From NCBI RefSeq assembly GCF_002931075.1, contig NZ_PSTQ01000002.1:310001-374000 (forward strand): a DNA stretch of 64,000 nt, in the 5' to 3' direction. This document shows positions 8,312 through 16,528 of this stretch, piece after piece (positions within the stretch are counted from its first letter, which is position 1; the number at the start of each line of letters is the position of its first letter). The notes beneath the pieces were generated by a model. That model saw only the letters and a program-made list of their open reading frames with translations, was not told the origin of the DNA and did no database searches. The DNA comes from Pseudoclavibacter sp. AY1F1. GTDB lineage: Bacteria; Actinomycetota; Actinomycetes; Actinomycetales; Microbacteriaceae. Position numbers and translations under genes: made by a program.

Positions 8312-9217
8312 ATGCAGGAGCTCTCCGTGGCCGTCGACGCGTACTTGCGCTCGCTGCGCTCCGAACGCGGGTTGTCGCCCCGCACGACCCGGGCCTACGC
8401 GGGCGACCTGAGTCTCCTCCTCGACTTCTGTGAGCGAGCGGGTGTCGCAGACCCGAAGTCGCTGAGCCTCGAGGTCTTCCGCGACTTGCTCTGGCAGCAG
8501 ACGCAGGGGGGCAAGGCGGCCTCGAGTATCGCGCGTATGGCGGCCTCGTTCCGTGGATTCACGTCGTGGCTCGACGAGACGGGACGGGGTGCCGATTCTG
8601 CTCGTCGCCTGAAGAGCCCGAAGGCGGGGTCGACGCTGCCTCGTGTGGTCTCGGCAGACGGGATGCGGGGCATCTTGGGCTCGCTCGCAGATCGTGCGGC
8701 CACCGGGGACCCCGTCGAGCAGCGTGACCTCGCGATCATCGAGCTGTTGTACGCCTCTGGGATCCGTGTTTCTGAGTGCTGTTCGCTCGATGTGGGGGCC
8801 GTCGACCTCGAGCGCCGAGTTGTGCGGGTTGTCGGCAAGGGGGACAAGGAACGCGTTGTGCCTTTTGGCGCCCACGCGGCGAGGGCCATCGATCGCTGGC
8901 TGGCGTCCGGTCGCCCCGCGCTCGAGCAACCTCGATCGGGTCGTGCGCTCTTCTTGGGCGCTCGCGGTGGGCGACTGGACGTTCGAACGGTGTACGCGCT
9001 GTCCCGTGAGGTGCTCGGGGCTGCGCCAGGTGGTGGGCCTTCCGGGCCGCACACCTTCCGTCACACCGCCGCAACGCATCTGCTTGATGGGGGAGCCGAC
9101 CTGCGTGCTGTGCAGGAGATCCTCGGGCACTCGGATCTCGGGACGACCCAGATCTACACGCACGTCTCGGCCGAACGACTCAAGGCCTCCTACCTGCAGG
9201 CGCATCCGCGAGCCTAG
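8312..9217 (+). CDS. xerC: Tyrosine recombinase XerC
   Basis: A 301-residue site-specific tyrosine recombinase of the XerC/D type, which with its partner resolves chromosome dimers at dif. An N-terminal SAM-like core-binding domain (about 1-90) is followed by the catalytic domain with the full set: Arg152 (SGIRVSE), Lys176 (GKGDKE), His247 and Arg250 (HTFRH), His273 (LGHSDL) and nucleophile Tyr282 (QIYTH). ATG 8312 is preferred to ATG 8303, because the latter overlaps TACGAT, a -10 placed for a leaderless start at 8312. Its position upstream of an M23 peptidase and rpsB is the usual actinobacterial xerC locus, here interrupted by a surface-protein gene. Confidence 0.92.
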   Translation: MQELSVAVDAYLRSLRSERGLSPRTTRAYAGDLSLLLDFCERAGVADPKSLSLEVFRDLLWQQTQGGKAASSIARMAASFRGFTSWLDETGRGADSARRLKSPKAGSTLPRVVSADGMRGILGSLADRAATGDPVEQRDLAIIELLYASGIRVSECCSLDVGAVDLERRVVRVVGKGDKERVVPFGAHAARAIDRWLASGRPALEQPRSGRALFLGARGGRLDVRTVYALSREVLGAAPGGGPSGPHTFRHTAATHLLDGGADLRAVQEILGHSDLGTTQIYTHVSAERLKASYLQAHPRA

Positions 9218-9236
9218 GGAACCTCCTGCGACAGGC

Positions 9237-9291
9237 AGGTTGTCGTTGTCGTTGTTGTTGTCATCGTGGTTGTTGGTCTCGGCGTTGTTGA
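9237..9291. repeat. GTT/GTC-rich low-complexity tract
   Basis: An irregular run of GTTGTC and GTTGTT units just after the xerC stop, unlike its surroundings in composition. It does not form a clean tandem array. The rest of the 283-bp gap (9218-9500) holds only the hairpin at 9319-9350. Confidence 0.5.
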
Positions 9292-9318
9292 CACCTGTGG
9301 GTTGTAGGCCGTGCGCGT

Positions 9319-9350
9319 CGCCGCGACGGGTGGGTGGGCCCGTCGCGGCG
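9319..9350. terminator. Bidirectional hairpin between xerC and the surface-protein gene
   Basis: A perfect 12-bp stem: CGCCGCGACGGG (9319-9330) and CCCGTCGCGGCG (9339-9350), loop TGGGTGGG. It sits between two convergent genes and could stop both transcripts; no T-run on either side. Confidence 0.6.
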
Positions 9351-9500
9351 CGCATGCGCGGCGTGGATCGCTGTCTGGGTGTGGCGCCTCCTCTCTTGGG
9401 CTCAGCCCGCGGTCGATGTTTCTGGCTGTGATCGCCTGCCGGGACTCACTGCCTGAGTCCTCCTCCTTGTGCGTCGGGCTTTTCGTGGGCGTCGGGCCGG

Positions 9501-11009
9501 TCAGCTTTCCCGTCGGCGGCTCAGGAGGCCCCAGGCGAGTGCGCCGGCGCCGATGACGAGGGCGCCGGCCCCGAGCAGGAGCGGCCAGTTGACCACCGCG
9601 GCTCCTGTCTGCGCCAGTGTCTCCGGCTGAGGGGTCGTCGGCGCAGTCGCCGGGGCAGTCGCCGGGGTAGTTGCTGCCGCGGTGTTCGCAGGCGTCGCTG
9701 TGGGCGGGACCGGCAGCGGCGTCGCGGTGGCGGTGGCGGTGGTGCTGGGCAGAGCGCTGGCGCCGGTGGTTGGCGTGGCCGATGAAGCCGGCGGTGTCTG
9801 CGCGCTCGTGGCAGTCGGGATCGCTGGCACGGTCGTCGGTGCGGCCGGAGGTTCGGTTGTGGGCGCTGGCGGCTGCGTGGCTGTCGGCGTCGGCGCGGGT
9901 GTGGCTGATGCCGTTTGGGTCGGCTGGGGTGTCGGGATGCGCGGGGGAGCGGCGGTCCGCGTCGGCGTGGGTACCGCTGTGGGCGTCGCTGACGTGGTGG
10001 GCGTCGTGGTTGGTGTCGGGGTGGTCGCAGGAGTCCGAGGCACCCGGTCCTGGCCTACGGCCGTGAACTCGCCGGGGACCGTGCCTCCGCTGCTCCCGAG
10101 CAACTGCGCGCCGGGCGTGTGCAGGAGCAGAATCTTCGCGGCCCACTGCTCCGACGGCGACGTGACCTTCGCCGTGCCGCTCACCGTGACGGGGCCGCGC
10201 TCGAGCGCACTGGCCGTCACCACGATCGACGCGGGCTCGCCAACCGCAAGCGTTGCGGTGTCGGTTCCCGTCGATGCGAACGTGGCGCCGCTCAGCACAG
10301 CCGTGCCCGTGGCTCCCGCAAGATTCGAGGCGAGCACGACGGTGCCCTTCTTCCCGTCCACGGCATCGGTGGTGAACTGAAGGCTCCCGGAGTGGCTCGC
10401 GGGTGCTCGAGCCCCGACCTTCGCCGCTCCCTCTCGGATGGTGGTGAGCGTGCCACTCACCTCCGCCCTCCGAGTCTCGGGGACCCGCCCGAGGAAGTGC
10501 TCGTCGCCGCTCGTGCCGTGGCTTGCGTAGCTCTCGGGGGCCGCGAGCGACCAGACGAACATCGCGACGGCACTCGTCACGGCCGGGTCGGTCGACTGTC
10601 CGTGGGTGGAGATCGCCCAGTTCACTCGCGCAGTGCTGTCGTCGCTCATCTGGAACTGCTGGCCATCGACGACGCCCCCTTTGGTGGTCTCGTCGAGTGG
10701 TCGCGGGAGCCAGGGCTGCAGACAGTACACGTTGCGCCCCTCGAAGCTGTACGCGCCGATTCGCCCCTGCCCTCCGTTCTGCGCATCGTCGAAACCGGGT
10801 CCGTAGCCGGCGGCGCTCGCGGTCTGTGCTCCCGAGAACAGCAGGAATGTCGCTGCCATCGCGAGCATCACGAGTCCAGCGCCGGCTCGAGCGAGGCGAG
10901 CCCGGAGGCCGCGAGCTGCGTGAGCGCCGCGTCCCCGCGAAGGTGCATCGTCGTGTGCGGTTCGGGGCCGTTGGTGGCTGCGGGCCTTTCGAATGTTGAG
11001 AGGAGTCAT
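9501..11009 (-). CDS. Secreted cell-wall-anchored surface protein with LAQTG sorting signal
   Basis: A 502-residue protein with an Arg-rich N-terminus, a long signal peptide (hydrophobic core about 44-60, likely cleavage after ASA near 66), an N-terminal domain (about 67-200) with NVYCLQPWLP that resembles actinobacterial thioester (TQXA-type) surface domains, a beta-rich domain (about 205-310), and a roughly 140-residue Thr/Pro/Ala stalk. It ends in LAQTG (465-469), a hydrophobic span and RRRES, the classic sorting signal; the LAXTG form is the one recognised by class E sortases. The Gln needed for a thioester with the Cys is not evident. No sortase gene is in the window. AGAAAGG precedes the ATG. 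Function unknown, adhesion or wall structure likely. Confidence 0.85.
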   Translation of the reverse strand: MTPLNIRKARSHQRPRTAHDDAPSRGRGAHAARGLRARLARAGAGLVMLAMAATFLLFSGAQTASAAGYGPGFDDAQNGGQGRIGAYSFEGRNVYCLQPWLPRPLDETTKGGVVDGQQFQMSDDSTARVNWAISTHGQSTDPAVTSAVAMFVWSLAAPESYASHGTSGDEHFLGRVPETRRAEVSGTLTTIREGAAKVGARAPASHSGSLQFTTDAVDGKKGTVVLASNLAGATGTAVLSGATFASTGTDTATLAVGEPASIVVTASALERGPVTVSGTAKVTSPSEQWAAKILLLHTPGAQLLGSSGGTVPGEFTAVGQDRVPRTPATTPTPTTTPTTSATPTAVPTPTRTAAPPRIPTPQPTQTASATPAPTPTATQPPAPTTEPPAAPTTVPAIPTATSAQTPPASSATPTTGASALPSTTATATATPLPVPPTATPANTAAATTPATAPATAPTTPQPETLAQTGAAVVNWPLLLGAGALVIGAGALAWGLLSRRRES

Positions 11010-11069
11010 GTGGTGCCTTTCTGGTGTGTGGTTGAGAAGTGCCGCTCGGTGAGTCAGCGGTTCGGTGGT

Positions 11070-11612
11070 TCAGCGGTAGAGCGGGAGGAGCACAGCCGCT
11101 GCTGGACGAAGTCCGTCGAAGAGCGATGCGGGGTCGCGGTAGGCGCCCTCCTGGCGGACTCCGAGGTGGAGCGCCCCTTCCGGCGTGTGCCGGTGCTCCG
11201 CGCTCACAAGGCCGAGGCGTTGCCCGGCGACGACAACATCTCCTGGCTCGAGCTCGGAGACGACTGGCTCGTAGCTCGAAAGGGCACCGTCGGCGTGCTG
11301 GATCGAGAGCACGGGCCTGTCGACGACGAAGCCCGAGAACCTGACTGTTCCCGCCGCGGGCGCGAGGACGACGGCACCCGGAGCTGCCGGGATGTCGATG
11401 CCTCGGTGGCCAGCGCCATAGGGTGCATCGAGGTCAAACGCTCGAGAGACCACTGGCGGTGCTTCCACCGGCCACAGCCAACCGGCCGTCGCGGCCGATG
11501 CGCCAGGCGCCGGCAGCAGGCTGAGCTCGCAGAGCAGCGCTGCTGTCAGAAGGCAAGCCACAATGCGAGCTCCTCGGGCGGTGGTCGTTGGAAGCGGTGG
11601 CGGGTGGCGCAT
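11070..11612 (-). CDS. Secreted M23-family (LytM-type) metallopeptidase-like protein
   Basis: A 180-residue exported protein: signal peptide 1-40 (ends GASA), then a single M23 domain. Zinc ligands His69 and Asp73 (GHRGIDI) and His149 (ALHLG) are present, but the usual first His of the HxH motif is Ala147. Related actinobacterial proteins beside rpsB often have Cys there, so this may be a subfamily trait or a weakened enzyme. M23 enzymes cut peptidoglycan cross-bridges or, when degenerate, activate other hydrolases. It is divergent from rpsB and follows the surface-protein gene on the minus strand's downstream side with 60 bp between. Confidence 0.85.
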   Translation of the reverse strand: MRHPPPLPTTTARGARIVACLLTAALLCELSLLPAPGASAATAGWLWPVEAPPVVSRAFDLDAPYGAGHRGIDIPAAPGAVVLAPAAGTVRFSGFVVDRPVLSIQHADGALSSYEPVVSELEPGDVVVAGQRLGLVSAEHRHTPEGALHLGVRQEGAYRDPASLFDGLRPAAAVLLPLYR

Positions 11613-11661
11613 GCAGTCATGGTGCTTCGTCGCGAGGGAGTTCTTCGAGCGAGATGACCTG

Positions 11662-11686
11662 CCTGTGGATTACGGTTCTCCACAGG
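11662..11686. promoter_or_regulatory. Inverted DnaA-box-like pair in the M23-rpsB divergent region
   Basis: CCTGTGGA (11662-11669) and TCCACAGG (11679-11686) form an 8-bp inverted repeat. The arms read TAATCCACA and TTCTCCACA as DnaA-box-like 9-mers. Both arms and the central CGGTT match the element at 2169-2192. Confidence 0.45.
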
Positions 11687-11737
11687 GTCCGCGACAACAG
11701 AGTCGCCGCCCCTGTTCCTTGCGTCACCGCGCGTGTG

Positions 11738-11743
11738 TAGACT
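11738..11743 (+). promoter_or_regulatory. rpsB: -10 hexamer of the rpsB promoter
   Basis: TAGACT in the divergent region predicts a leader of about 165 nt before rpsB. A convincing -35 at 16-18 nt is not visible. Confidence 0.45.
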
Positions 11744-11751
11744 GTCGCCAG

Positions 11752-11770
11752 CAGCCCGCAATGCGGGCTG
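11752..11770 (+). promoter_or_regulatory. Hairpin at the 5' end of the rpsB leader
   Basis: CAGCCCGC (11752-11759) pairs with GCGGGCTG (11763-11770) around AAT. It would form at the very start of the leader and could stabilise the mRNA or take part in ribosomal-protein feedback; no known S2 leader consensus was tested. Confidence 0.35.
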
Positions 11771-11916
11771 ACTTCGCGTGCCCATCGAGGTGTGCATCCA
11801 TCGGTCTCCAGCACTGCTGTGCGAGAGCGGATGTGCACTGGGCACCAGGCTGTGCGGCCGCCGGTCGCAGAGAACAACCGCGCGCAGAGATGCGCATTCG
11901 AAAAGGGAGAACGACC

Positions 11917-12864
11917 ATGGCTGTCGTTACCATCCGCCAGCTGCTTGACAGCGGCGTGCACTTCGGGCACCAGACCCGCCGCTGGAACCCGAAGATGAAG
12001 CGATTCATCTTCACCGAACGCAGCGGCATCTACATCATCGACCTCCAGCAGTCGCTTGGATACATCGATGCTGCATTCGACTTCGTCAAGGAGACGGTTG
12101 CCCACGGCGGCACCATCCTCTTCGTCGGCACGAAGAAGCAGGCACAGGAGTCGATCTCCGAGCAGGCAACTCGCGTGGGCCAGCCCTACGTGAACCAGCG
12201 CTGGCTCGGTGGCCTCCTCACGAACTTCGGCACCGTCCAGAAGCGCCTCAACCGTCTCAAGGAGCTCGACCTGGTCGACTTCGACGACACGACGCGCGGC
12301 TTCACCAAGAAGGAACTCCTCATCCAGCGTCGCGAGCGTGACAAGCTCGAGAAGTCGCTCGGTGGTATCCGCAACCTCTCGAAGACGCCCTCGGCGCTCT
12401 GGGTTGTCGACACCAAGAAGGAGCACCTCGCGATCGACGAGGCCAAGAAGCTTGGCATCCCGGTCATCGCGATCCTCGACACGAACTGCGACCCTGACGA
12501 CGTCAACTACCCGATCCCGGGTAACGACGACGCCATCCGCTCCGTTGCACTGCTCACGCGCATTATCGCCGACGCAGCAGCTGAGGGCCTCATCCAGCGC
12601 CACCAGAAGCCGACCGAAGGTCAGGCAGAGGTTGAGCCGCTCGCTGAGTGGGAGAACGACCTGCTGCAGGGCGACGCGCCTGCCGCCGAGGCTGTCGTCG
12701 AGGCACCTGCCGAGACCGTCGAGGCACCTGCCGAGACCGTCGAAGCGCCTGCTGAGACCGTCGAAGCGCCTGCTGAGACCGTCGAAGCAGCAGCTGAGCC
12801 CGCCGAGGCAACCGAGGCCGCTGAAGCGGTCGAGGAAACCGAAGCCGTCGAAGAGTCCAAGTAA
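11917..12864 (+). CDS. rpsB: 30S ribosomal protein S2
   Basis: Ribosomal protein S2 of the small subunit, 315 residues. The canonical core is present from [19 protein letters not shown] to about residue 230, including [10 protein letters not shown] and [13 protein letters not shown]. Beyond it the protein has an acidic, Ala/Glu-rich tail of about 75 residues containing four copies of a 7-residue unit, as found in long actinobacterial S2 proteins. The ATG at 11917 follows GGGAGA with a 6-nt spacer; the in-frame extension upstream to 11563 has no S2 similarity and covers the leader. It is followed 27 bp later by tsf, with a near-identical ribosome binding site. Confidence 0.97.
   Translation: MAVVTIRQLLDSGVHFGHQTRRWNPKMKRFIFTERSGIYIIDLQQSLGYIDAAFDFVKETVAHGGTILFVGTKKQAQESISEQATRVGQPYVNQRWLGGLLTNFGTVQKRLNRLKELDLVDFDDTTRGFTKKELLIQRRERDKLEKSLGGIRNLSKTPSALWVVDTKKEHLAIDEAKKLGIPVIAILDTNCDPDDVNYPIPGNDDAIRSVALLTRIIADAAAEGLIQRHQKPTEGQAEVEPLAEWENDLLQGDAPAAEAVVEAPAETVEAPAETVEAPAETVEAPAETVEAAAEPAEATEAAEAVEETEAVEESK
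12697..12801 (+). repeat. 21-bp tandem repeat in the 3' end of rpsB
   Basis: Four 21-bp units (12697-12780) encode VEAPAET; units 1-2 are identical to each other, as are units 3-4. A degenerate fifth copy follows. The pairwise identity suggests recent duplication. Confidence 0.85.
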
Positions 12865-12891
12865 CTTCAAGCATTAGGGAGAACCCCACAC

Positions 12892-13722
12892 ATGGCTAAC
12901 TTCACTCTCGCTGATGTCAAGGAGCTGCGCGAGCAGCTCGGTACTGGCATGGTCGACACGAAGAAGGCGCTCGAAGAGGCCGACGGCGACAAGGAAAAGG
13001 CCGTCGAGATCCTCCGCCTCAAGGGTGCGAAGGGCAACGCGAAGCGCGCTGACCGTTCCACCAGCGAAGGCCTCGTTGCCGCGAAGGACAACGGAAACGG
13101 CACTGCGACGCTCATCGAGCTCGCAACCGAGACCGACTTCGTGGCGAAGGGCGACAAGTTCATCGCTCTCTCCGAGAAGGTGCTCGATGCTGTGGCCGCC
13201 GCCGGCGCGTCGACCCTCGACGAGGCTCTCGCAGCCCCCGTCGACGGAACGACCGTCAAGGAGACCATCGACGGTGTCGCCGCGATCCTCGGCGAGAAGA
13301 TGGAGCTCCGCAAGGTGGCTCTCCTCAAGGGAGCCAACTTCGAGATCTACCTGCACCGCACCTCGCAGGACCTGCCACCGCAGGTCGGCGTCGTCGTGGC
13401 GTACGAAGGCGACGACGCGGCTACGGCTCGCGGCATTGCTCAGCACATCGCGATGTTCGACCCGCAGTACCTCACGCGTGAGGACGTTCCTGCCGATGCA
13501 ATCGACAAGGAGCGGGTCATCGTCGAGGAGATCTCGCGGAGCGAGGGCAAGCCAGAGGCCGCCCTTCCGAAGATCATCGAAGGCCGCCTGACCGGCTTCT
13601 TCAAGCAGATCGTGCTCCTGGAGCAGGACTACGCTCGCGACAACAAGCAGACCGTGAAGAAGATCGCTGACGCCGCAAACGTCAACGTTCTCGACTTCGG
13701 CCGCATTCGCGTCGGCGCGTAG
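12892..13722 (+). CDS. tsf: Translation elongation factor Ts
   Basis: EF-Ts, the guanine nucleotide exchange factor for EF-Tu, 276 residues, the usual length. The N-terminal UBA-like domain (MANFTLADVKELREQLGTGMVDTKKAL...) is followed by the signature ETDFVAKGDKF near residues 78-88 that contacts EF-Tu, and the core dimerisation domain. ATG 12892 has AGGGAGA upstream. It forms the conserved rpsB-tsf unit and is closed by a strong terminator 20 bp after the stop. Confidence 0.97.
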   Translation: MANFTLADVKELREQLGTGMVDTKKALEEADGDKEKAVEILRLKGAKGNAKRADRSTSEGLVAAKDNGNGTATLIELATETDFVAKGDKFIALSEKVLDAVAAAGASTLDEALAAPVDGTTVKETIDGVAAILGEKMELRKVALLKGANFEIYLHRTSQDLPPQVGVVVAYEGDDAATARGIAQHIAMFDPQYLTREDVPADAIDKERVIVEEISRSEGKPEAALPKIIEGRLTGFFKQIVLLEQDYARDNKQTVKKIADAANVNVLDFGRIRVGA

Positions 13723-13742
13723 CACCACACGTTCACGAATTC

Positions 13743-13770
13743 GGGGCCGGATGCGCATGCATCCGGCCCC
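13743..13770 (+). terminator. Rho-independent terminator after tsf
   Basis: A perfect 12-bp stem: GGGGCCGGATGC (13743-13754) and GCATCCGGCCCC (13759-13770), loop GCAT, followed by GTTTCGT. The arms contain an inverted GGATGC/GCATCC pair. Confidence 0.85.
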
Positions 13771-13872
13771 GTTTCGTGTCCCCGGAGGTGCCAGCGAACT
13801 TCGCCCCGAGATATGCGCGTGCTCCGCACAAGGTAGGCTCGTGGACGATCAGCGACCCTACAAGGAGCACAA

Positions 13873-14598
13873 ATGTCACCACAGGCCCCGCGCAGACGCG
13901 TTCTCCTCAAGCTCTCTGGCGAAGCGTTCGGTGCAGGCAAGATGGGGGTCGATCCAGAGGTGCTCACGAGCATCTCCAAAGAGATCGCCGCTGCTGCACG
14001 CGACGTGGAAGTCGCCATCGTCGTCGGCGGAGGAAACTTCTTCCGCGGCGCTCAGCTCGCGAACGCCGGCATGGACCGGGCGCGAGCTGACTACATGGGC
14101 ATGCTCGGCACGGTCATGAACGCGCTCGCGCTCCAGGACTTCATCGAGCAGGCGGGCACCCCGGCCCGTGTGCAGTCCGCCATCGAGATGCGCCAGGTTG
14201 CAGAGCCCTACATCCCCCTGCGCTCGAAGCGCCACATGGAGAAGGGCCGCGTCGTCATCTTCGGCGCTGGCGCCGGTCTCCCATACTTCTCGACCGACAC
14301 GGTCGCGGCACAGCGCGCGCTCGAAGTCGGCGCAGACGTGGTCCTCGTCGCCAAGAACGGTGTCGACGGCGTCTACACCGCCGACCCGCGGCGCGACCCG
14401 AGCGCTGAACTGCTCCACTCGGTCACCTATCAGGACGCCCTCCAGCGTGGCCTCAAGGTCGTCGACTCGACGGCGTTCAGCCTCTGCATGGACAACGGCA
14501 TGGACATGCGAGTGTTCGGCATGAGCCCAGAAGGCAACATCGCGCGCGCGATCCTCGGTGAAGACATCGGAACGCTCGTCACCTCGAGCCTCGACTAG
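13873..14598 (+). CDS. pyrH: UMP kinase
   Basis: Converts UMP to UDP with ATP in pyrimidine nucleotide synthesis; bacterial UMP kinase is a hexamer of the amino-acid-kinase fold and regulated by GTP and UTP. The 241 residues show LLKLSGEAF near the N-terminus, the [10 protein letters not shown] loop, [16 protein letters not shown], and [12 protein letters not shown] typical of the fold. It starts after the tsf terminator, so it likely has its own promoter (TAGGCT at 13834-13839 is a candidate -10). It is followed by frr in the standard order. Confidence 0.96.
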   Translation: MSPQAPRRRVLLKLSGEAFGAGKMGVDPEVLTSISKEIAAAARDVEVAIVVGGGNFFRGAQLANAGMDRARADYMGMLGTVMNALALQDFIEQAGTPARVQSAIEMRQVAEPYIPLRSKRHMEKGRVVIFGAGAGLPYFSTDTVAAQRALEVGADVVLVAKNGVDGVYTADPRRDPSAELLHSVTYQDALQRGLKVVDSTAFSLCMDNGMDMRVFGMSPEGNIARAILGEDIGTLVTSSLD

Positions 14599-14721
14599 CC
14601 GACTGCCTCGGCAGGCAGCTTCAACCGCGAATATTTCGTCAGCGCGCCGCGCCTTTGCGCGTGGCGTGCCCATCCCACCACCTCGGTAGGATGATGCAGA
14701 ACGCCCTGGAAAGGACACCCC

Positions 14722-15276
14722 GTGATCAACGACGTGCTCACCGAGACCAAAGACAAGATGGCGAAAGCCGTCGACCACGCGAAGGAAGACTTCGCGACGG
14801 TGCGAACGGGGCGGGCGAACCCTCAGCTCTTCACGAAGATCCCCGTCGACTACTACGGAACGGCCACACCTCTCGAGCAGCTCGCTTCCATCGCGGTGCC
14901 AGAGGCCCGCGTGCTCGTCATCACGCCGTACGACAAGTCGGCGCTCAAGGAGATCGAGAAGGCCATCGTGTCGCGCCCGAACCTCGGTGTAACGCCGAGC
15001 AACGACGGCAACCTCATCCGCGTTGTCATGCCCGAGCTCACCGCTGACCGCCGCAAGGAGTACGTCAAGCTCGTGCAGACGAAGGCGGAAGAGGCGCGCG
15101 TTGCTGTCCGCAACATCCGTCGCAAGGCGAAGACTGACCTCGAGGCACTCAAGGACGAGGTCGGCGAAGACGACATCACGCGCGGCGAGAAGGAACTCGA
15201 GACCGCTACGAAGGCGCACATCGACCGCATCGACGAGGCTTCCAAGCACAAGGAAGCCGAGCTCCTCGAGGTCTAG
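14722..15276 (+). CDS. frr: Ribosome recycling factor
   Basis: RRF, which with EF-G splits post-termination ribosomes, 184 residues, normal length. The N-terminal helix ([23 protein letters not shown]), the small domain ([18 protein letters not shown]), and the C-terminal three-helix bundle with [20 protein letters not shown] are all clear. The start is GTG 14722 with GGAAAGGA 7 nt upstream. cdsA starts 6 bp downstream, so the two are probably one transcript. Confidence 0.96.
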   Translation: MINDVLTETKDKMAKAVDHAKEDFATVRTGRANPQLFTKIPVDYYGTATPLEQLASIAVPEARVLVITPYDKSALKEIEKAIVSRPNLGVTPSNDGNLIRVVMPELTADRRKEYVKLVQTKAEEARVAVRNIRRKAKTDLEALKDEVGEDDITRGEKELETATKAHIDRIDEASKHKEAELLEV

Positions 15277-15282
15277 CCGCTC

Positions 15283-16473
15283 GTGTCCACGACTGGGAGT
15301 GACGGGGCTGACCCCGGCGAGCGCCCGGACCCAGCGGTCCGGGAAGTTGCAGCGGAGCCCGAAGCGCACGGCACGGCGAGCGCTTTCGGGCCAGCTGCTG
15401 CTGAGAGTGAGGGCGAGGCCGCACCGCCCGCCGGGGACCCATCGGTCGCTGGCGAGCTCCCGGTCATGGCGGACGGTGAGGCCGCCCCGCCGCTGACACC
15501 CCTTCGCGCCCAGTCTCGCCTTGGCGATACGGGAGCGAACATCTTGCACGATCTCGAGTCGCGTGCACAGCACGCGCGCACGCAGGTCCGCGAGCAGCGA
15601 GACAAGCTGCGCGCGCGCAACGACGCGATCAACGCTCGCAGCGGCCGCAACCTGGCCTTCGCCGTACTTTTCGGTGTCGTGCTCGGGGCGATGCTCATCT
15701 CGAGCCTCATCTTCATCAAAGAGCTCTTCATCCCGTTCGCGATCGCGATGGTGGTCTTCGCGACGATCGAGCTCGCGAGCGCCATGCGCGGCGCGGGCCG
15801 CGACGTGCCGAGAATCCCGCTTGTCGCCGCGGCCGTCGCGATCATTCCCGCCGCGTACTACTTCGACGTCGTCGGCCAATGGATCGCGTTGCTTGTCGGC
15901 GTCCTCGTCGTCACCGTGTGGCGGCTCGTCGAGGCCTCGGTATCCAGTGCCAGGCCACCGCGGAAGTCTGTCTGGGCCGACTTCCTGGCTGCCGCCCTCA
16001 TTCTCATCTACGTCTCATACCTCGGCTCGTTCACGGTGCTCCTCACCGCCCAGGAAGACGGGCAGTGGTGGGTGCTCGGCTTCCTCATCATCGTCGTAGC
16101 GGTGGACGTTGGCGCCTACGTCTTCGGGTTGAACTTCGGCAAGCACAAGCTCGCTCCGAAGATCAGCCCGGGGAAGACTTGGGAGGGGTTCGCGGGCGCC
16201 GCGCTGACCTCCGTGGTCGTCGGCATCCTCGTCAGCATCTTCCTCCTCGACCAGGCATGGTGGTTCGGCCTGGTCATGGGGCCGCTCCTCCTCATCACGG
16301 CAACAGCGGGCGACCTCACCGAGTCGATGATCAAGCGTGACCTGAAGATCAAGGACATGAGCTCCTGGCTTCCGGGTCACGGTGGCTTCTTCGACCGAAT
16401 CGACTCGATCCTCCCGTCCGGAGCGATGGCCTTCGCGTTGTACTTCTGGAGCGCCGACACAACCCTCTGGTGA
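15283..16473 (+). CDS. cdsA: Phosphatidate cytidylyltransferase (CDP-diacylglycerol synthase)
   Basis: Makes CDP-diacylglycerol from phosphatidate and CTP, the branch point of phospholipid synthesis, in the membrane. 396 residues: an unusual hydrophilic N-terminal extension of about 125 residues (acidic/Ala-Pro-rich, then a basic helical part), followed by about eight TM segments. The family signature near the C-terminus is intact: GDLTESMIKRDLKIKD followed by the GHGGFFDRIDS stretch. GTG 15283 lies 6 bp after frr; because the extension is variable in this family, an internal start is possible. Confidence 0.92.
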   Translation: MSTTGSDGADPGERPDPAVREVAAEPEAHGTASAFGPAAAESEGEAAPPAGDPSVAGELPVMADGEAAPPLTPLRAQSRLGDTGANILHDLESRAQHARTQVREQRDKLRARNDAINARSGRNLAFAVLFGVVLGAMLISSLIFIKELFIPFAIAMVVFATIELASAMRGAGRDVPRIPLVAAAVAIIPAAYYFDVVGQWIALLVGVLVVTVWRLVEASVSSARPPRKSVWADFLAAALILIYVSYLGSFTVLLTAQEDGQWWVLGFLIIVVAVDVGAYVFGLNFGKHKLAPKISPGKTWEGFAGAALTSVVVGILVSIFLLDQAWWFGLVMGPLLLITATAGDLTESMIKRDLKIKDMSSWLPGHGGFFDRIDSILPSGAMAFALYFWSADTTLW

Positions 16474-16515
16474 TGCCCCGCCGGGGAGCCTGCGCCATCT
16501 TCGCCCGCAATGCGG

Positions 16516-16521
16516 CAGAAT
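16516..16521 (+). promoter_or_regulatory. -10 hexamer of the small DivIVA-domain gene (leaderless type)
   Basis: CAGAAT lies 7 nt before GTG 16529 and overlaps the alternative ATG at 16520, which argues for the GTG. Confidence 0.4.
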
Positions 16522-16528
16522 GGTCCGC

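Noticed and set aside
9214-10146. Minus-strand frame rich in His/Asp/Ser/Thr over the surface-protein stalk
   Set aside because: Frame-shifted reading of the Thr/Pro stalk and the GTT-rich tract; the true frame has signal peptide and sorting motif.
11066-11095. tRNA D-arm-like string GGTTCAGCGGTAGAGC
   Set aside because: No T-arm, anticodon arm or acceptor stem around it; it codes for the C-terminus of the M23 protein on the minus strand.
13876-15879. 667-codon minus-strand frame opposite pyrH, frr and cdsA
   Set aside because: It is fully antisense to three secure genes and has shadow composition.
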